64,000 bases of DNA from Holothuria scabra (GCA_037179385.1 CM074194.1:947001-1011000); one strand, 5' to 3'. Numbered from the stretch's first letter, positions 44,801-56,109 are shown. Numbers and translations are program-made. Notes: a model not told the origin generated them from the letters alone.

Positions 44801-47800
44801 ACCTGACCATGGGTCAAGATAGCCAACTTAAATTTGCAACATCATTTTACCATAAGTGATTGGGTGTTTGCACTTGACAAATATTTACAGTTCTTATCAT
44901 TCAATAGTAGTTTTATGGTAAAAAGTTATTATAACTCCACTAAACTTGTGACAATGTTTCTGTTAGGTGGGTACTTTCTTTTTATGCCAATGTATCCCTG
45001 GAGTTCAATTTCAGCAAATAACTTTGTATCTGTACGATTACTTCACAATGCTTCAAGGATCCACACCACTCCAAGTATGTTTTCTTCTGTTCCCTTAGCT
45101 CATGCTGTGGATTCTGGATCTAGAACAGTAGCAAATTTTTCTGGGTAGGGGTGTAATGAGGTACATAACTGCAATAATGGGGATCAGTTGAAGCAAACCT
45201 GAAGAGTGCCCTAAAATTAATTCAGAGTGATGAAGGTACACGAGAGAGGAGCAAACCTTTTTCTTGAATCTGTTTCATCAACTCTACGGCCATCTGATTT
45301 AGAAAAATGCTTAGCTGTTGATTTCTTGCTGCTGTCACATCTACTGCTCCTTTTGTCTGAATCACTTCCCTTACTTTTCAACAAACTCCCATCACTCTTT
45401 GGGTCTTTATCTCTTGCAGTTTCCTTGCTCACACCAACTTTTGGTTCAGATGAAGCTATACCAGACTTTTTTGCATCAGCCCCACTAATACTCTGTTTTT
45501 CTGCATCTTTTTTTATAAGAGAGTCATCCCCCTTTGATCTTGGTGTCTGACTATCAGAGGGGCAGCTTGGTGAAGTGTTGCTTCCTGGCAGGTGAGTTGT
45601 AATGACATCATAATCTGGGTAATCATCAATTTTTTCCTGCTTTATTTTTCTGCATATTAGTGAGAAAAGAAAACAAATCAACTGTTAATTATCAGTAGAT
45701 CTGGGTACTTTCTGTGGCAGAGTTCACAACAAGACACTTGTAACTGTTTCCTTCAAATGTTAGCTCAAAGCAAAAAAAAATTGGTTTCTAACAATTTCAG
45801 ACAAGGTAAGCAATGGAACACATTCCAAATTTAACTCCACTGTTTTGGCTATTTTGCACAAAATTGTCCAACTGATGGTGGGAAATACAGAAAATGCCTT
45901 TTCCTTTTTTTTTGCCCGTTTGTTTTTTTTTTACCTTTCCAAAATGTGCATCAACCTAAAGGGAATGTTGATACTGTTCTTTTATTTTCAAACAGCTCCA
46001 TCTATCTCCAATCTTGCAGAGAGAGAGACAATCAGGTAGGTATATGTAGAGTGCTTCATTTCCTTCTTTTAGGCAATAAGATGTAATCAGGTAGCAATGT
46101 AAAGTGTTTCAAAAAATAAGAAGGAAAGTGTCATCATGATCATCATAATAATATAACATAAGGCAATCTGATTTGAAAGGACTTGCCCACATCCATTGTA
46201 AATCAGTAGCCTAGTGTAACTGCCATCTCTCAAACATCATGTGACATTGCAACTGTGTAAAACTCTTCAAAGATGCTTTTAAACACTTTCTCCCATCAAC
46301 GAGAACTCCTGTCACCAGTTGTTTTCAATACCAATTAGTTGTTAATTCCAACAATTGTCAATATCCCTACAGGATGGCATTTGATGACAGTTCACGTCAG
46401 ATTTACCCGTGTCCAAGAAACCCGAAACTTTCCTTGGACTTAAACATAAACGAATGTAACAGCAGAAACAAAAAAAGTAAACCACACAACCTTCTCCAGT
46501 AAGCACTACTTGGCAAGTGCTGCCCAAACTGTCTTTATTCTTATTGCATGTGCCACAAACAGTACCAAGCTACAGAAACTAGTCTACATAGAAATACCAA
46601 ACACAAAGAATTGCAAATAAATTTACAACAAAATTGGCAACAAAGACTGGCATGTGTTAGTGTCTGAAGCCAAATCTATAACAACCTAAGTTAGTTAGTT
46701 AGTTAGATGGAGTTTTATGACCCAGTTTCCAACCTACTGGTTCATGTTGAGCCAGCTATAACAACCTGAGAGGTGATCACCTCTATAACAACCTGAGAGG
46801 TGATCTAACTTTTCCAATGTAACATAAGAAATTGGACCCTATTTTTGTCAGCATTAAATTACATAATTTGCTCAATGTAAGCCTTAAGTTGTTGGGCTCC
46901 TGCCCCCCCCCCCCCCCCCTATTTAAGAACATGCATCTAGATGTGGAACTAATGTTACGCCCGGTAAAGTTATCTTATCTTAGCAACTTCATGAAAACAG
47001 TTGCATCACAATACTCGTCCAACATACAGAGCGAGAGGCGCTGACCATGGTGGGGATTCAGAGCAAATCATTGGCCAATATGTTCGCTTGAATATGCGTG
47101 AAAACGTGTGAAAACAGTTCTGTTTTTGTGCAAGAAAGATGCAGTTAATGTGCCATACAGAACAGCTATGAACCTGTATGGACAATCCACAACAAGCGCG
47201 TCCCCACTTTGAGAGCGCTTTTACTGTATGAGCTGTTTGGTGAAGGTGCTGTTGCAAATATCATAAGCAGTCACCGCGCAATGTACAGTTCACAATGGAG
47301 TCAGTGGCCACGCTTACTGCTATCGTAGCACCTGTGTTTGCAATGATGAGCACGCTATAACATGGGTTACCATGCACATGATTCAATGATTGTGAGCTCC
47401 CTGGTACAGTGTTGCTAACTGTGCCCATCGAAACCCTTAGCTTAGGATTTCTTTGACGGTGCCCAGTGTATGCCTCTGATGAAGTCAGCATCTTGAGAAA
47501 CACTCAAATGTTTTTCTGCTTTACGATTTCAAATGGGCTGAGCGTGGCCTGTAACTGGGAATTCACAATGTCATATTTCGGTATTTAAAGACATAATGTA
47601 GTCGGGAAACACCCGGTTGTAGTCACTTAATGTCAAGGTGTACCCAAACAATATTTACCGAGAAACTTACAGTACTTTGGGCCGTGTCATGCCCACTTTA
47701 AAGTGCAGCTGATAATCAAATGGATAGCTAATTGGAGTATTCTCCTGAGTCAATAGCTTTGACTGATTTAAGTAAAGACAAATTTTTGACATAAAAGCAG

Positions 47801-48810
47801 CTTTTAACCAGATTATGATACTAGAAACTTTTGTAGCACAGGATATCAAACTCCCATTTTTAGGAAGTGACCTAATAAGTAAATGTTGAAGAAAACCACA
47901 GCACGCAGAGAGCAGCAAATTACACAGTATCACAAAAAAGCAAGTTGACTCCATATCAATTCAATTGGGAACACCTCCTTTCAGACCATCTTGAAATGAA
48001 TTATGCGATCACTTTAGCCACAACTTGAAATTACAAGTGCCAAATCCAGGTTTCTGGGGACAATCCCCCCCCCCCCAGCAATCTTGAAACTTTGAATTAC
48101 CAAATTTCCTTACATTCTAAGTCGTCCATATGTACTTTTTAAAATTTGGGGTATGTGGTCAACCCCCTGAAATCCCTTACCTTGGCTAAATCTAAAACCC
48201 TCAAATAATTTTTACAGATCTGATAACTGCACTCTGTGCTTTGTTTGTGGCTTAAATTTTTTACCACATCACAACTGAGGGTCTCTAAAAAAAGGTCACC
48301 ATTCAATTAGACTGCTCCCCAAGTATGGCTTGACAACCCCCATGACAACCCCCTTCATTTCAAAGTCTTGCTTGCCATACAGTATGTGTCTGCAATGCAA
48401 TATTACCTGGTCAACGAGTTTTTGGATGGGAAAGAGCTGGGAAGGAGTGGATCCCCAGGGAAAATATGACCACACAAATTCAACTTCTAAAAAGTAAGAC
48501 AAAGAGCCTAAAACAGTAATGCCAGGATCCGGAGGTGTACTTACAGTAGCTTACTGCTGTGAAAAAACCTCCTACTTCAAGCATTTCAAGGCTGCCTGAT
48601 AACCAAAAGGTAGTCATATGCTGTTGTATTCAGCATGTGGTTCTTTTCTCACCTTTCTATTATGAATTTTTCTCTCAATTCAGGTTCTAAATTATCATCC
48701 TCTAAATCATCATCACAGGTGACAGAAATGATGTCATCGTCTGCCATACTAACATCTATGACTTCATAATCATCCTCCTCCTCCATGACACTGGTTCTTG
48801 CCTTCTCCTT
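40732..48810 (-). CDS. Unrecognised coiled-coil protein with SUMO-related motifs, four exons
   Basis: Exons 48653-48810, 45257-45649, 43697-43733 and 40732-41889 join with AG/GT borders and matched phases (2, 2, 0), giving 581 residues to a stop at 40732. Seen in the protein: an acidic start with VIDV (about 17-20) and IISV followed by acidic residues (27-30), both resembling SUMO-interacting motifs; IKQE (55-58), a SUMO-acceptor consensus; a Ser/Lys/Asp-rich low-complexity segment to about 183; a basic, bipartite NLS-like stretch at about 182-196; a likely coiled coil at about 212-245 (EEFLWRKMRRIQQQ...); then about 335 polar residues rich in Gln, Arg, His and Glu. No catalytic domain is seen. 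A nuclear location is inferred. The N-terminus may start at Met9 (GTCATGG, good context) or continue from upstream exons. I do not recognise the family. Confidence 0.8.
42077..42240 (+). repeat. GTAGCCAGGATTGT dispersed repeat, copy 1
   Basis: Shares GTAGCCAGGATTGTGTCATG, TTGGGGCAC, AGGTGTTTTTTGCATTGCAA and GGCCATGGGGG-like blocks with 58,451-58,610. A long G-run (42,103-42,116) may be length-variable. Confidence 0.8.
42625..42750. repeat. 21-bp tandem repeat, six units
   Basis: Six units of TCCCTCAGAAATTAATGATTC, with the third and fourth slightly changed (TCC to TTC). The unit is seven codons long, so open frames exist on both strands; it lies in an intron and is not considered coding. Confidence 0.95.
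43255..43600 (+). mobile_element. LINE C-terminal end with 3' tail
   Basis: Plus-strand fragments give LRATLNVPRTNLKTYNDPAF and LKLWKCLPNSVSSHTLAKLK, the usual end of CR1/L2-like ORF2. They are followed by GGGATTGTACAGCGCTATTG and GCACTGAATAAGTTCATTTA, a typical 3' UTR end. Confidence 0.8.
43697..43733 (-). CDS. 37-nt exon of the unrecognised protein (NLS-like)
   Basis: A microexon encoding KQESIRSGQRKK, bounded by ATGTTTTGTAG and gtaaag. Its 37-nt length converts phase 2 of the upstream exon to phase 0 of the terminal exon, which supports it. It completes a basic cluster with the preceding SRKR. Confidence 0.75.
43734..45256. other. Intron, nothing recognised
   Basis: About 1.5 kb. The plus open frame at 44,834-45,148 has no motif and is treated as chance. 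Confidence 0.65.
45257..45649 (-). CDS. Ser/Lys-rich exon of the unrecognised protein
   Basis: Encodes 130 residues starting KIKQEKIDDYPDYDVITTHL and ending RRVDETDSRK. The middle is low-complexity Ser/Lys/Asp. The acceptor follows TTTTCTCACTAATATGCAG and the donor is gtttgc, a weak but GT donor. Phase 2 in, phase 2 out. Confidence 0.8.
45650..48652. other. Intron, 3 kb
   Basis: Contains a SINE tail at about 46,690-46,760, C-runs near 46,903-46,919 and 48,066-48,078, and a repeat at 46,065-46,140 shared with 50,305-50,390. No further exon recognised. Confidence 0.65.
46688..46762 (-). mobile_element. SINE tail fragment copy F
   Basis: GATGGAGTTTTATGACCCAG followed by TTTCCAACCTACTGGTTCAT, the end of the SINE family found at 3055 and 19,845; truncated. 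A duplicated CCTGAGAGGTGATC lies just after it. Confidence 0.6.
48653..48810 (-). CDS. Acidic exon of the unrecognised protein (SIM-like motifs)
   Basis: Encodes 52 residues, mainly acidic, with EVIDVSMADDDIISVTCDDD. The acceptor follows TTTTCTTTTAATTCACTGCAG and the donor is gtgaga. Phase 2 out matches the next exon. The acceptor implies transcribed sequence upstream. Confidence 0.78.
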
Positions 48811-49023
48811 CTGCAGTGAATTAAAAGAAAACCAGTAATGTGTTTTTCAGTAAAACTTTCACATCAAAATTCAGTATCACTATTTATGGGTTGAAGTTCA
48901 ACTCAACTCAACTACTATTTCATAGTCAGCCTATATTTTCTGAACATTTCCTGTTATTTTTCTGTTTTGATCAAAAAATTCTGCCTTAATCTTTTTATGC
49001 ATTATTGGCAATGACAGTTTAAT

Positions 49024-49057
49024 CATGGAAGTACTACCTCGAGGTAGTACTTCCATG
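49024..49057. repeat. 34-bp perfect palindrome
   Basis: CATGGAAGTACTACCTC followed immediately by its exact complement GAGGTAGTACTTCCATG, no loop. Confidence 0.97.
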
Positions 49058-49499
49058 GTTTAATATACGACGTAGATAGGTTCAATTCCTGGAAATAACT
49101 ATCATCTGGCTACTATTAACTATTCATGGTCATACTGCTGAACTGAATATATTGCATATTGGTTGATATGTCCATGACGAACTCATATCAACTGCAATGT
49201 CCTTTCAAGTGTGTGTGTGTTCAGTGTAAGTTCAAAGTGTTAAACTTTTCAGTCCTTGTATATCTTGCTTTTGATATTCTTTTTTTTTATTTTTTTACCT
49301 TTTTGATTTTAATGTTAATTTAATTGTATTCACTTTTGAACATATCTCAGCATGACATCATGCACAGCTATACATTAATGTGATAAATAAAACAAGAGTC
49401 TAATGGACAATGTGGTTCCTTGCTAGATGTAATGAACTGAGTCATTACTCCGTTAGCAAAAAGACAAAATTTAACTTATTATGTGAAGTTTGCCTGTTC

Positions 49500-50925
49500 A
49501 CTATGGTGACCCTAAATGACCTTCAAAATTGTTGGCACTGGGTGTTGCTTACAGTATGTCCATCCACCAAGTTTCCAATCTTGAAATAATTTTGTTCACA
49601 AGGTTTTCAGTGTACATGTTTGACCCTAGCACAATCCCAAGTGTGACCAGCGACCATCAGAAAGTGCATTACTCTTCCATTTGTTATAACATTTCCACAT
49701 TTCCAAATCAGAAATCAACCAAAGCTCCCTACCTTGTGACATCATGTTTACAAGGGTTTCCAGGGTTGACCACTAATGACCTCTGATTTTCACCAGAACT
49801 TCTTGCCATAACACTTACTACATACTAAATATGACATCTATCCAAGCTTCCTAACTCGGATACAGTACACCAGTTTTCAGTGTTCAACCCATGGTGACCC
49901 CAAATGACCTTTGACCTCCATCAAACATACTAGGACTCATCTTTCCACAAACACACCCAGTATGAGATTTACCCAAGCTTCCTACCTTGAATATGTCTTA
50001 ATGTCAAGATGTTTCTTCTTGAAAATGCAACACAGACACCCCAGTAGATCAAAGGTGGTGTGGGGTGTACTGCTATCTGAGTTTGTCATATGATTTGTGC
50101 CCTCAAATGACCTATGCTTTCATTGTATTCACATTGTGTGAAAAGAAATTAACACATACTGGACTAGCCTGTAAGCTAACACCAAATGTTTTGTAACTTT
50201 TTTTTGTATTTTGGTATATTTGCAACTGACAATTTATTCATGATACAGTATGTCAAAACTGACTGTATCAAGTGTAGTGTGTACAGTAGTGTGCTGATTT
50301 CCTCCATAAGGCAATGAGATGTACTGTACCATAATTAGGCAGAGGAGGATAATGTTTCAAAAAGTAAGAAGGAAAGTGTCATCATGTGTTGACATTACAT
50401 TCAGTGTTTGACCTCTGTCTCAGGCTGTTGTCCACCAGGGATGAAAAAAAAATGTTTATTTCCCTGGAAGTGATTAAAATTTCCCCCAATTTCTCCCCAT
50501 ATTTTCATGGACAGAAAAGGGAGATTTTCCTCAAGATGCCCAAATTTCCTACAAAGAGCCTTCCAGCTTTTTTCACCCATGATGGTTGTCCAAAAGTGAC
50601 CTGTGACCACAACCAGACAAAACAGGATTTGTTTTTGCACCTAATGACCCTACTGTACACACTAAACATGAAATCCATCCAAGCTTCCTACATTGAGACT
50701 ACCTTAAAAAGCTTTTTAGTGCTTGACCCTTGGTGACTCCAAATCCCACATGATCTTGGACCTCAGCTGAAAACAAAAGGGCATGCCTTCTAAATATGGT
50801 GGCTCTACCTACCAAGTTTCATTTCAGTCCAACTTTTCCTTATTGAGTTACGGCATACTCAAGCCACTGTAGTGTTACAGACAGACACACACTCACAAAC
50901 ACACACATGCCAATATGGGTGGTTC
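49500..50925 (+). repeat. Diverged TGACCT-type repeat region, (CA)n-like end
   Basis: Related to the 11,178 array: TGACCCTAAATGACCTT near 49,508, GACCACTAATGACCTCTGAT near 49,768, TGACCCCAAATGACCTTTGA followed by CCTCC near 49,893, and TGACCTGTGACC near 50,597. The end at about 50,870-50,915 is AGTGTTACAGACAGACACAC with ACAAACACACAC. Confidence 0.7.
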
Positions 50926-52279
50926 CTCTAACACAATAATTCCACTAATTATTCCCATGCAGGGTTTTGTTTGGGTTAATGGAATTTTATGCATAAATTT
51001 TAAACCTAACTGATCAATCAAAAGGCATCCTGAGCCTTTTTACCGAGTTGTGGGTCACTGGAATAATTAAATATTCCATTGCATAATGGTAACAATTTTT
51101 TAAAGGGTGGGGGGTGGAACATGCCATGCATAACAGCAGCAGGTTCAGGGGGACCTTATTTTTGGTAAGCAGTGCCTATGGTGCATTCCCTTATTTAATG
51201 TGATGACATCTGTACCATTTGTGGTTTATGGCAGCAGCATATACACAACTCAAAGAGCATGCACACAGCTCGGACTATGTCACTGGATTCTGGACACTAC
51301 AAGTATGATAAAGTTCAAGTACAAGAGAAAGTGGCTGACATTCTAAAAATGCCATTCTGTTAATGTTATTGAAATACTATGTTTTAACCTCAGAGATACA
51401 AGCAAAGAAGAGGTCTTCAAACTTTCAGAAACTTTGCTTCCCAGAACTGTTAGCCTGGGAAAAGGATCCAGTTTTGACAGAACATTACATGTGAGGTCTA
51501 CAGTAGACGAAAAATATTCCTTCTTTCAAATATGGTCATGCACTACAACTTTAATAAATTCACTTAATGCCCTGAAACCTTTCCCTACACTTGGCCATTC
51601 CAAACAAAGACAGTGACCATGATGCAGTAGCTTACCAGCAAAATGCACTTTCAGAGAATTTTGCTCAAAAATTCAAACTTCCTGAAAACAGGAAATTTCA
51701 TGGACTCTTTTATCGATTGCCACCTCCTTGTATTAGAGTTGGACATGAAGGTCTGTCCTTATAGGGTCACTCTTGGGAGTCTCTCTTAGGACCAAGAGTT
51801 TACTACCCTTAGAGGACCATTTTCTTCTTTCAAAATTGGGGAACATAGAGCATATAAACTGAAACACAAAAGCAATTAGTTGCTCTTGTAAAGAGTACAT
51901 ACCAGTACGCAGGAAGTATGTGGGACAGCCATCTGTGGTTTGTGCCCTCAAAGTACACCAAAAATGTCACACCTAAAAGATATTTAAACATCAATAAAAA
52001 TGATATTCACAAGGAAATGGTGACAGATAATTAGCAAAGGCTTAATTCTAATTTGGAGATAACAGTACTCAGCATTTTGAAATTGTTATAAATTGTTGTA
52101 AAAACAGTTATTACTCTTGGGGAGCAGTCCCCTTTAAAAAAAAAAAAAAAAACAAATTATGACAAAATATGACTACAAAAGAAACAAAGAAAGTCAAAAC
52201 CACCCAAGAAGAATAATTGCTAAGCAAATGGGATTTTAATTTAGTCTTTAAAGAAAATACAGATTTAGCATCTTTTAAG

Positions 52280-52960
52280 GTTCAGTGTAGTGAGTTCCAC
52301 ATACTGACCCCGGTATTTATAAAATGGCGGTGTGATATTTCTGTGTAAGAAAAATTTGTACACAGATGTTGAGAGAAACATGAGTTATGGGTATGAACAT
52401 CACTGTTAAACTTAAAGTATTCATCAAAACTGTGGGGTAAAAATCTGTTTACATATTTATACATAAAAACACCGACTTGGAATTTGAAAGTATGGAAAAT
52501 CGTTAGGATTTTTAGTTTGAAAAAAGGATGGTACTGTGGGCAAAATAATTAGAGTTCGCTTATAATACGAACAGCTTTCTTTTGAAGAAGGCGTAGGCGG
52601 TTTAAATGAGAGGGAAAAGCATTTCCCCTGATAATATTGCATAAGACAATTTAAAATGTATGAGGGGAATCATATAATGTTTTCAGAGTATGGGTTGGCA
52701 CAAAATAGCAAACTTTATGGAAGATATCAATAACTTTTGAGATGTTGGAAAAAAAATAGTCAATGTGATTTTTCCATGATAGTTGGGAATCCAAGTAAAT
52801 ACCAAGAATTAAACTTAGTTTTGTCAACTTAATTAATTTCATTGCTATCGATATAGATGTGAATCTTATCAACTTTACGTTGGATGGGACAAAATATCAC
52901 TGAAATTTGTTTTACTTGTATTTAATGATAGCTTGTTAGCTCTAAACCATGTAGAAATGC
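52280..52960 (-). mobile_element. LINE ORF2 C-terminal part
   Basis: Minus-strand fragments in order: LGIYLDSQLSWKNHIDY near 52,780, FVPTHTLKTLY, a LPSHLNRLRLLQKKAVRII-like segment near 52,600, then MYKYVNRFLPHSFDEYFKFN and FINTGVSMWNSLH near 52,300. This is the connection-to-C-terminus order of a CR1/RTE-like ORF2. Frameshifts and stops separate the pieces. Confidence 0.85.
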
Positions 52961-53181
52961 AACTTAACAATAATACTGGCTCTGTAACTATGGGGGTACG
53001 AATTACAGCCCTTAGCTAAGCTGACACCCCTTAAATAGGCCTAGGCTGACCAACAACATTCAAGTCTTTGCTCTGACACCGGCTAGGCCTATGCTGTATG
53101 TTCCAACAACTTGATCTCGGATAAATATTGAGATTATCTGAATATTGGGGTGTCAGAACATAGGGGGGTTAGGATAAAGCC

Positions 53182-53557
53182 TTTAAATGCCAAATTGTCT
53201 CATCCCCAAACAGTATTAATTCTCCTTATCTTCTTACTTAGCTAAGCCCCTATCACAATTGTCTGAAATTCATTCTCATCTAGAAGCAATCTCAGTTAGC
53301 ATTGCTTCAAGGCAAGTATAAATAAGCTCAATGAGTATAATCAAAACACTCTCAGTGACAGTAGGCCTAAGTTTGGCCTACAGTTCATGTTGTGTAAGTT
53401 TAGGCCTAACATTAGGTACTCTGCAATGATACTTGTTAGCGGTAGCTGTCAATCAAAGTGCTGAGCTGATTTATGCAAGAATTTTGGTAGGCCTAGGGCC
53501 TAGCCTAACTACTCAAGCATTGTAAGTACCATGGGGTGAGAGCATGGTCCAGTTTAA
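53182..53557. mobile_element. TTAAAGG-type TIR element, compact copy
   Basis: Starts TTTAAATGCCAAATTGTCTC with CCCCAAACAG. It contains TCAAAACACTCTCAGTGACA and GCTGTCAATCAAAGTGCTGA, and ends GGGGTGAGAGCATGGTCCAG with TTTAA. Same family as 61,502-62,106. Confidence 0.75.
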
Positions 53558-53945
53558 ATGGGCTGTTAGCCTAGCCTAGGCTAGGCTAGCCTAGGCCTTC
53601 TTTGGGTGCATAGGCTAGGGCCTATTGATTAGACCTACTGTAAGGTAATTTACTTAGTATACGTTAGATCTATAGCCTGGGCTAGGCTATACCACTTTAA
53701 ATTTAGCTTGGCTAGTCCAAAGTTGACTAGGCTTGGGCAAAGTTAGACCATTACTATTGTCCTTGTAGGCCTAGCCTAGGCCTAGGTCCGTGTACTACGC
53801 TTGACGGTAAACCTTGGCTAACGTTAGATCCTAACGTTAGGCCTAATTAGGTCACAGCCTAGCTTAGGCTACTCCCAACCCGTTTTCTGTAAAACAAAAT
53901 GGACGTAGGCTAGGCTAGGCCTATAGCCCTAGCTTTGAGTCACCA
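53340..53945. repeat. TAGGCCTA-rich palindromic low-complexity tract
   Basis: Many overlapping TAGGCCTA, CTAGCCTAGG and GCCTAGGCTA motifs across 600 bp, for example GCCTAGCCTAGGCTAGGCTA near 53,572. Partly overlaps the TIR element. No gene seen. Confidence 0.85.
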
Positions 53946-54576
53946 GGCTTTTCAAGGACTTGTCCTTAGTATGAGTGTTTTGAAATGAAAAGTGCGATAA
54001 AATGTGAAACGTAACTTTACGTCCCTGTAATGTTCAGCTAAGCTCTCCTACGTACATCCAAAGGGCGCTCCACCATTACCAAAAGTTGCTCTTTGGCCAA
54101 AAAGTGAACCCTCTGGCCGTAGTCCCTAAAACTTGTGTTTGGATGAATTTTTCAATGTGTTAAAAGAAAGTAGTGAATGGTTTGTTACATGTTTTTGGTA
54201 GTGGTTGAGTTGGAGATTATTCTGTGAGAAAATGGTTGAAATTGGTTACACCTGGGCTGACTGAGAGGCTTTTGAATGTCAGCAGACCTTTCTCATATTC
54301 TGGGTAGTGACAAGGGGGGCGAATCACTACTTTTTTATTCATACGCCTGTAGCTCAAAAAGTCAATGGTCATGGTATGGGAATTCTTATGTGCCATTAAT
54401 AAGCAACTCGTAGGCTTCGCATTGATGGTACCCTCACTGGCTTTGAAAACTTTGACAAGGAATTAGAGGCAGAATAACGAAGCCTATTTAGTGTGTAGGT
54501 CAATGGCAACAATTAATGGTGGTGCGCCACCTCCACATATCCAGACACAATTAGTGAACATATATATGCAAGCGCC

Positions 54577-54647
54577 TTCGCGCGCGCGCGCGCAGCTGGA
54601 GCCAGAATGATTCGTCCGTCCCGCGGTAGACCGCGGGGCGAACGAAT
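54577..54647. repeat. (CG)n run and GC-rich hairpin
   Basis: A CGCGCGCGCGCGCG run at about 54,580-54,593. It is followed by arms 54,610-54,626 (ATTCGTCCGTCCCGCGG) and 54,631-54,647 pairing at 15 of 17 positions around TAGA. An isolated GC-rich island (54,570-54,790) in AT-rich surroundings. Confidence 0.85.
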
Positions 54648-55084
54648 TTTTTCGTCCGGCTCATCTCTACGAAAAGGGGCGGCAGCCTAATGGGGGCTGC
54701 AGCCACAGAGGCGCTACGCAGGCCATAGGTGCGGTCGAGCCGCGGCTAGCGCATAGGAGCGCCACCACTGTCTTCAGAGCATGCAGTCTTCTCTCACCAA
54801 ACGCAGGCTGAATGATGATTTTGCTACCTACGCACTTTCGCATCACAAGAGCAGGAACTGCGCATGATCAGGGGTAATAGTCTACTATTGCTCCAAAATT
54901 GGGAAAACAGGGAGTTGTAAGCAACTCCCTGGGGAAAATAACGGACGAGACGTAGGTCTACCTTCCTACCATCGAAGAAATGTTCTTTGTTGATTGGGTT
55001 TCCCCTCTCTTATATTGTGCCCAATTTGTAAACCTTTTGTAGGCTTTAGGGTATCCAGTGGCGTAACCAGCGGGGGGCAGGGGG

Positions 55085-55210
55085 AACTGCCCCCCCCCCT
55101 CTGGACGCAAAAAAGGGGAAGGGAAGGAAGAGAGGGAAAGAAAGGAAAAGAGGGGGAAAAAAGAGAAAAGGAAAAAGAGAAAAAGGAGGGGAAGGAAAGG
55201 AAAGAAAGGT
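55085..55210. repeat. C-run and purine-rich (GGAAA)n tract
   Basis: After GTGGCGTAACCAGCGGGGGG there is a C-run (55,090-55,099) and then about 110 bases of G/A only with GGAAAG and GAGAAA units. Purine tracts flank the LINE on both sides (also 56,025-56,100). Confidence 0.9.
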
Positions 55211-55243
55211 GCTTGGGTTGATCAGGAGGAATTTTAAGAGTTT

Positions 55244-55735
55244 AAATTGTGCTAAATTTGTATAAGCAGCTGGTTCGACCCCATCTCGACTATGCTGCAC
55301 AGGCCTGGAGTCCCTTCTTTGAAAAGGACAAATTGCTTTTAGAGCAAGTTCAGAAGAGAGCTACCCGACTCATACCTGAGGTTAAAAATCTACCTTATTC
55401 CCAAAGGCTTAAGCTGCTTGGGCTTACCACTTTGGAGCTGAGAAGGATTAGGGGGACATGCTCCAGGTATACAAATTTCTATCTGAAGGAAATCCTTTGT
55501 TAGCTTGCAGTTATTTAAAGGTCCAGAGTAATCCTCGGGTTAGAGGCCATTGCAAAAAGCTTGAAAAGTCTTTTGCTAGACTTGACATTAGGAAGTTCAG
55601 TTTCTCTCATAGGGTTGTTAGTGAGTGGAATAGTCTGCCTGAGTGGGTTGTTAACTCCACATCAGTGCACCGTTTTCAGCTTAATATTGACAGGTTTTTC
55701 CATGACTGTGGTAGAATCTAATCTTTCTGGGCTCT
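55244..55735 (+). mobile_element. LINE ORF2 C-terminal part (CR1-like)
   Basis: The first frame reads LYKQLVRPHLDYAAQAWSPF, EQVQKRATRLIPEVKNLPYS and LKLLGLTTLELRR. After a frameshift near 55,455 the next frame reads GHCKKLEKSFARLDIRKFSF and SEWNSLPEWVVNS, ending at a stop near 55,720. One frameshift and good motif preservation make this the best preserved LINE end in the window. Confidence 0.92.
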
Positions 55736-55827
55736 TTAGGTGTTGGTGGTTTGCTTTGTTTTGGGGGGTTTTTTGGATTACAGGGCATCTTATGGGGCCT
55801 TTACAGCCCTCCTTTGCCCTTTAACCT

Positions 55828-56024
55828 GTTATGTTATGTTGTGTTGTGTTGTGTTGTGTTGTGTTGTGCTGTGCTGTGCTGTGCTGTGCTGTGCTGTGCT
55901 GTGCTGTGCTGTGCTGTGCTGTGCTGTGCTGTGCTGTGCTGTGCTGTGCTGTGCTGTGCTGTGCTGTGCTGTGCTGTGCTGTGCTGTGTTGTGTTGTGTT
56001 GTGTAAAGTTATGTTATGTTATGT
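55828..56024 (+). repeat. (GTTAT/GTGTT/GTGCT)n pentanucleotide microsatellite
   Basis: Starts and ends with GTTAT units, then GTGTT units, with a core of 24 perfect GTGCT units at 55,866-55,985. It directly follows the 3' UTR of the LINE, where such pentanucleotide tails occur. Cys/Leu/Val-rich open frames here are translations of the repeat. Confidence 0.97.
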
Positions 56025-56109
56025 AGAAGGAAAACGGAAAAGAAGGAGAAAGGAAAGAAAAGGGTAAGGAAAAAAAGAGAAAATGAAAAAAGAAAGAAAG
56101 TGGACCAAC

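Noticed and set aside
49024..49057. let-7-like microRNA (GAGGTAGTA matches the let-7 5' region)
   Set aside because: The match ends after nine bases and the palindrome has no loop, so it cannot form a Dicer-type precursor.
55740..56067. Cys/Leu/Val-repeat proteins in three frames
   Set aside because: They are translations of the GTGCT microsatellite.
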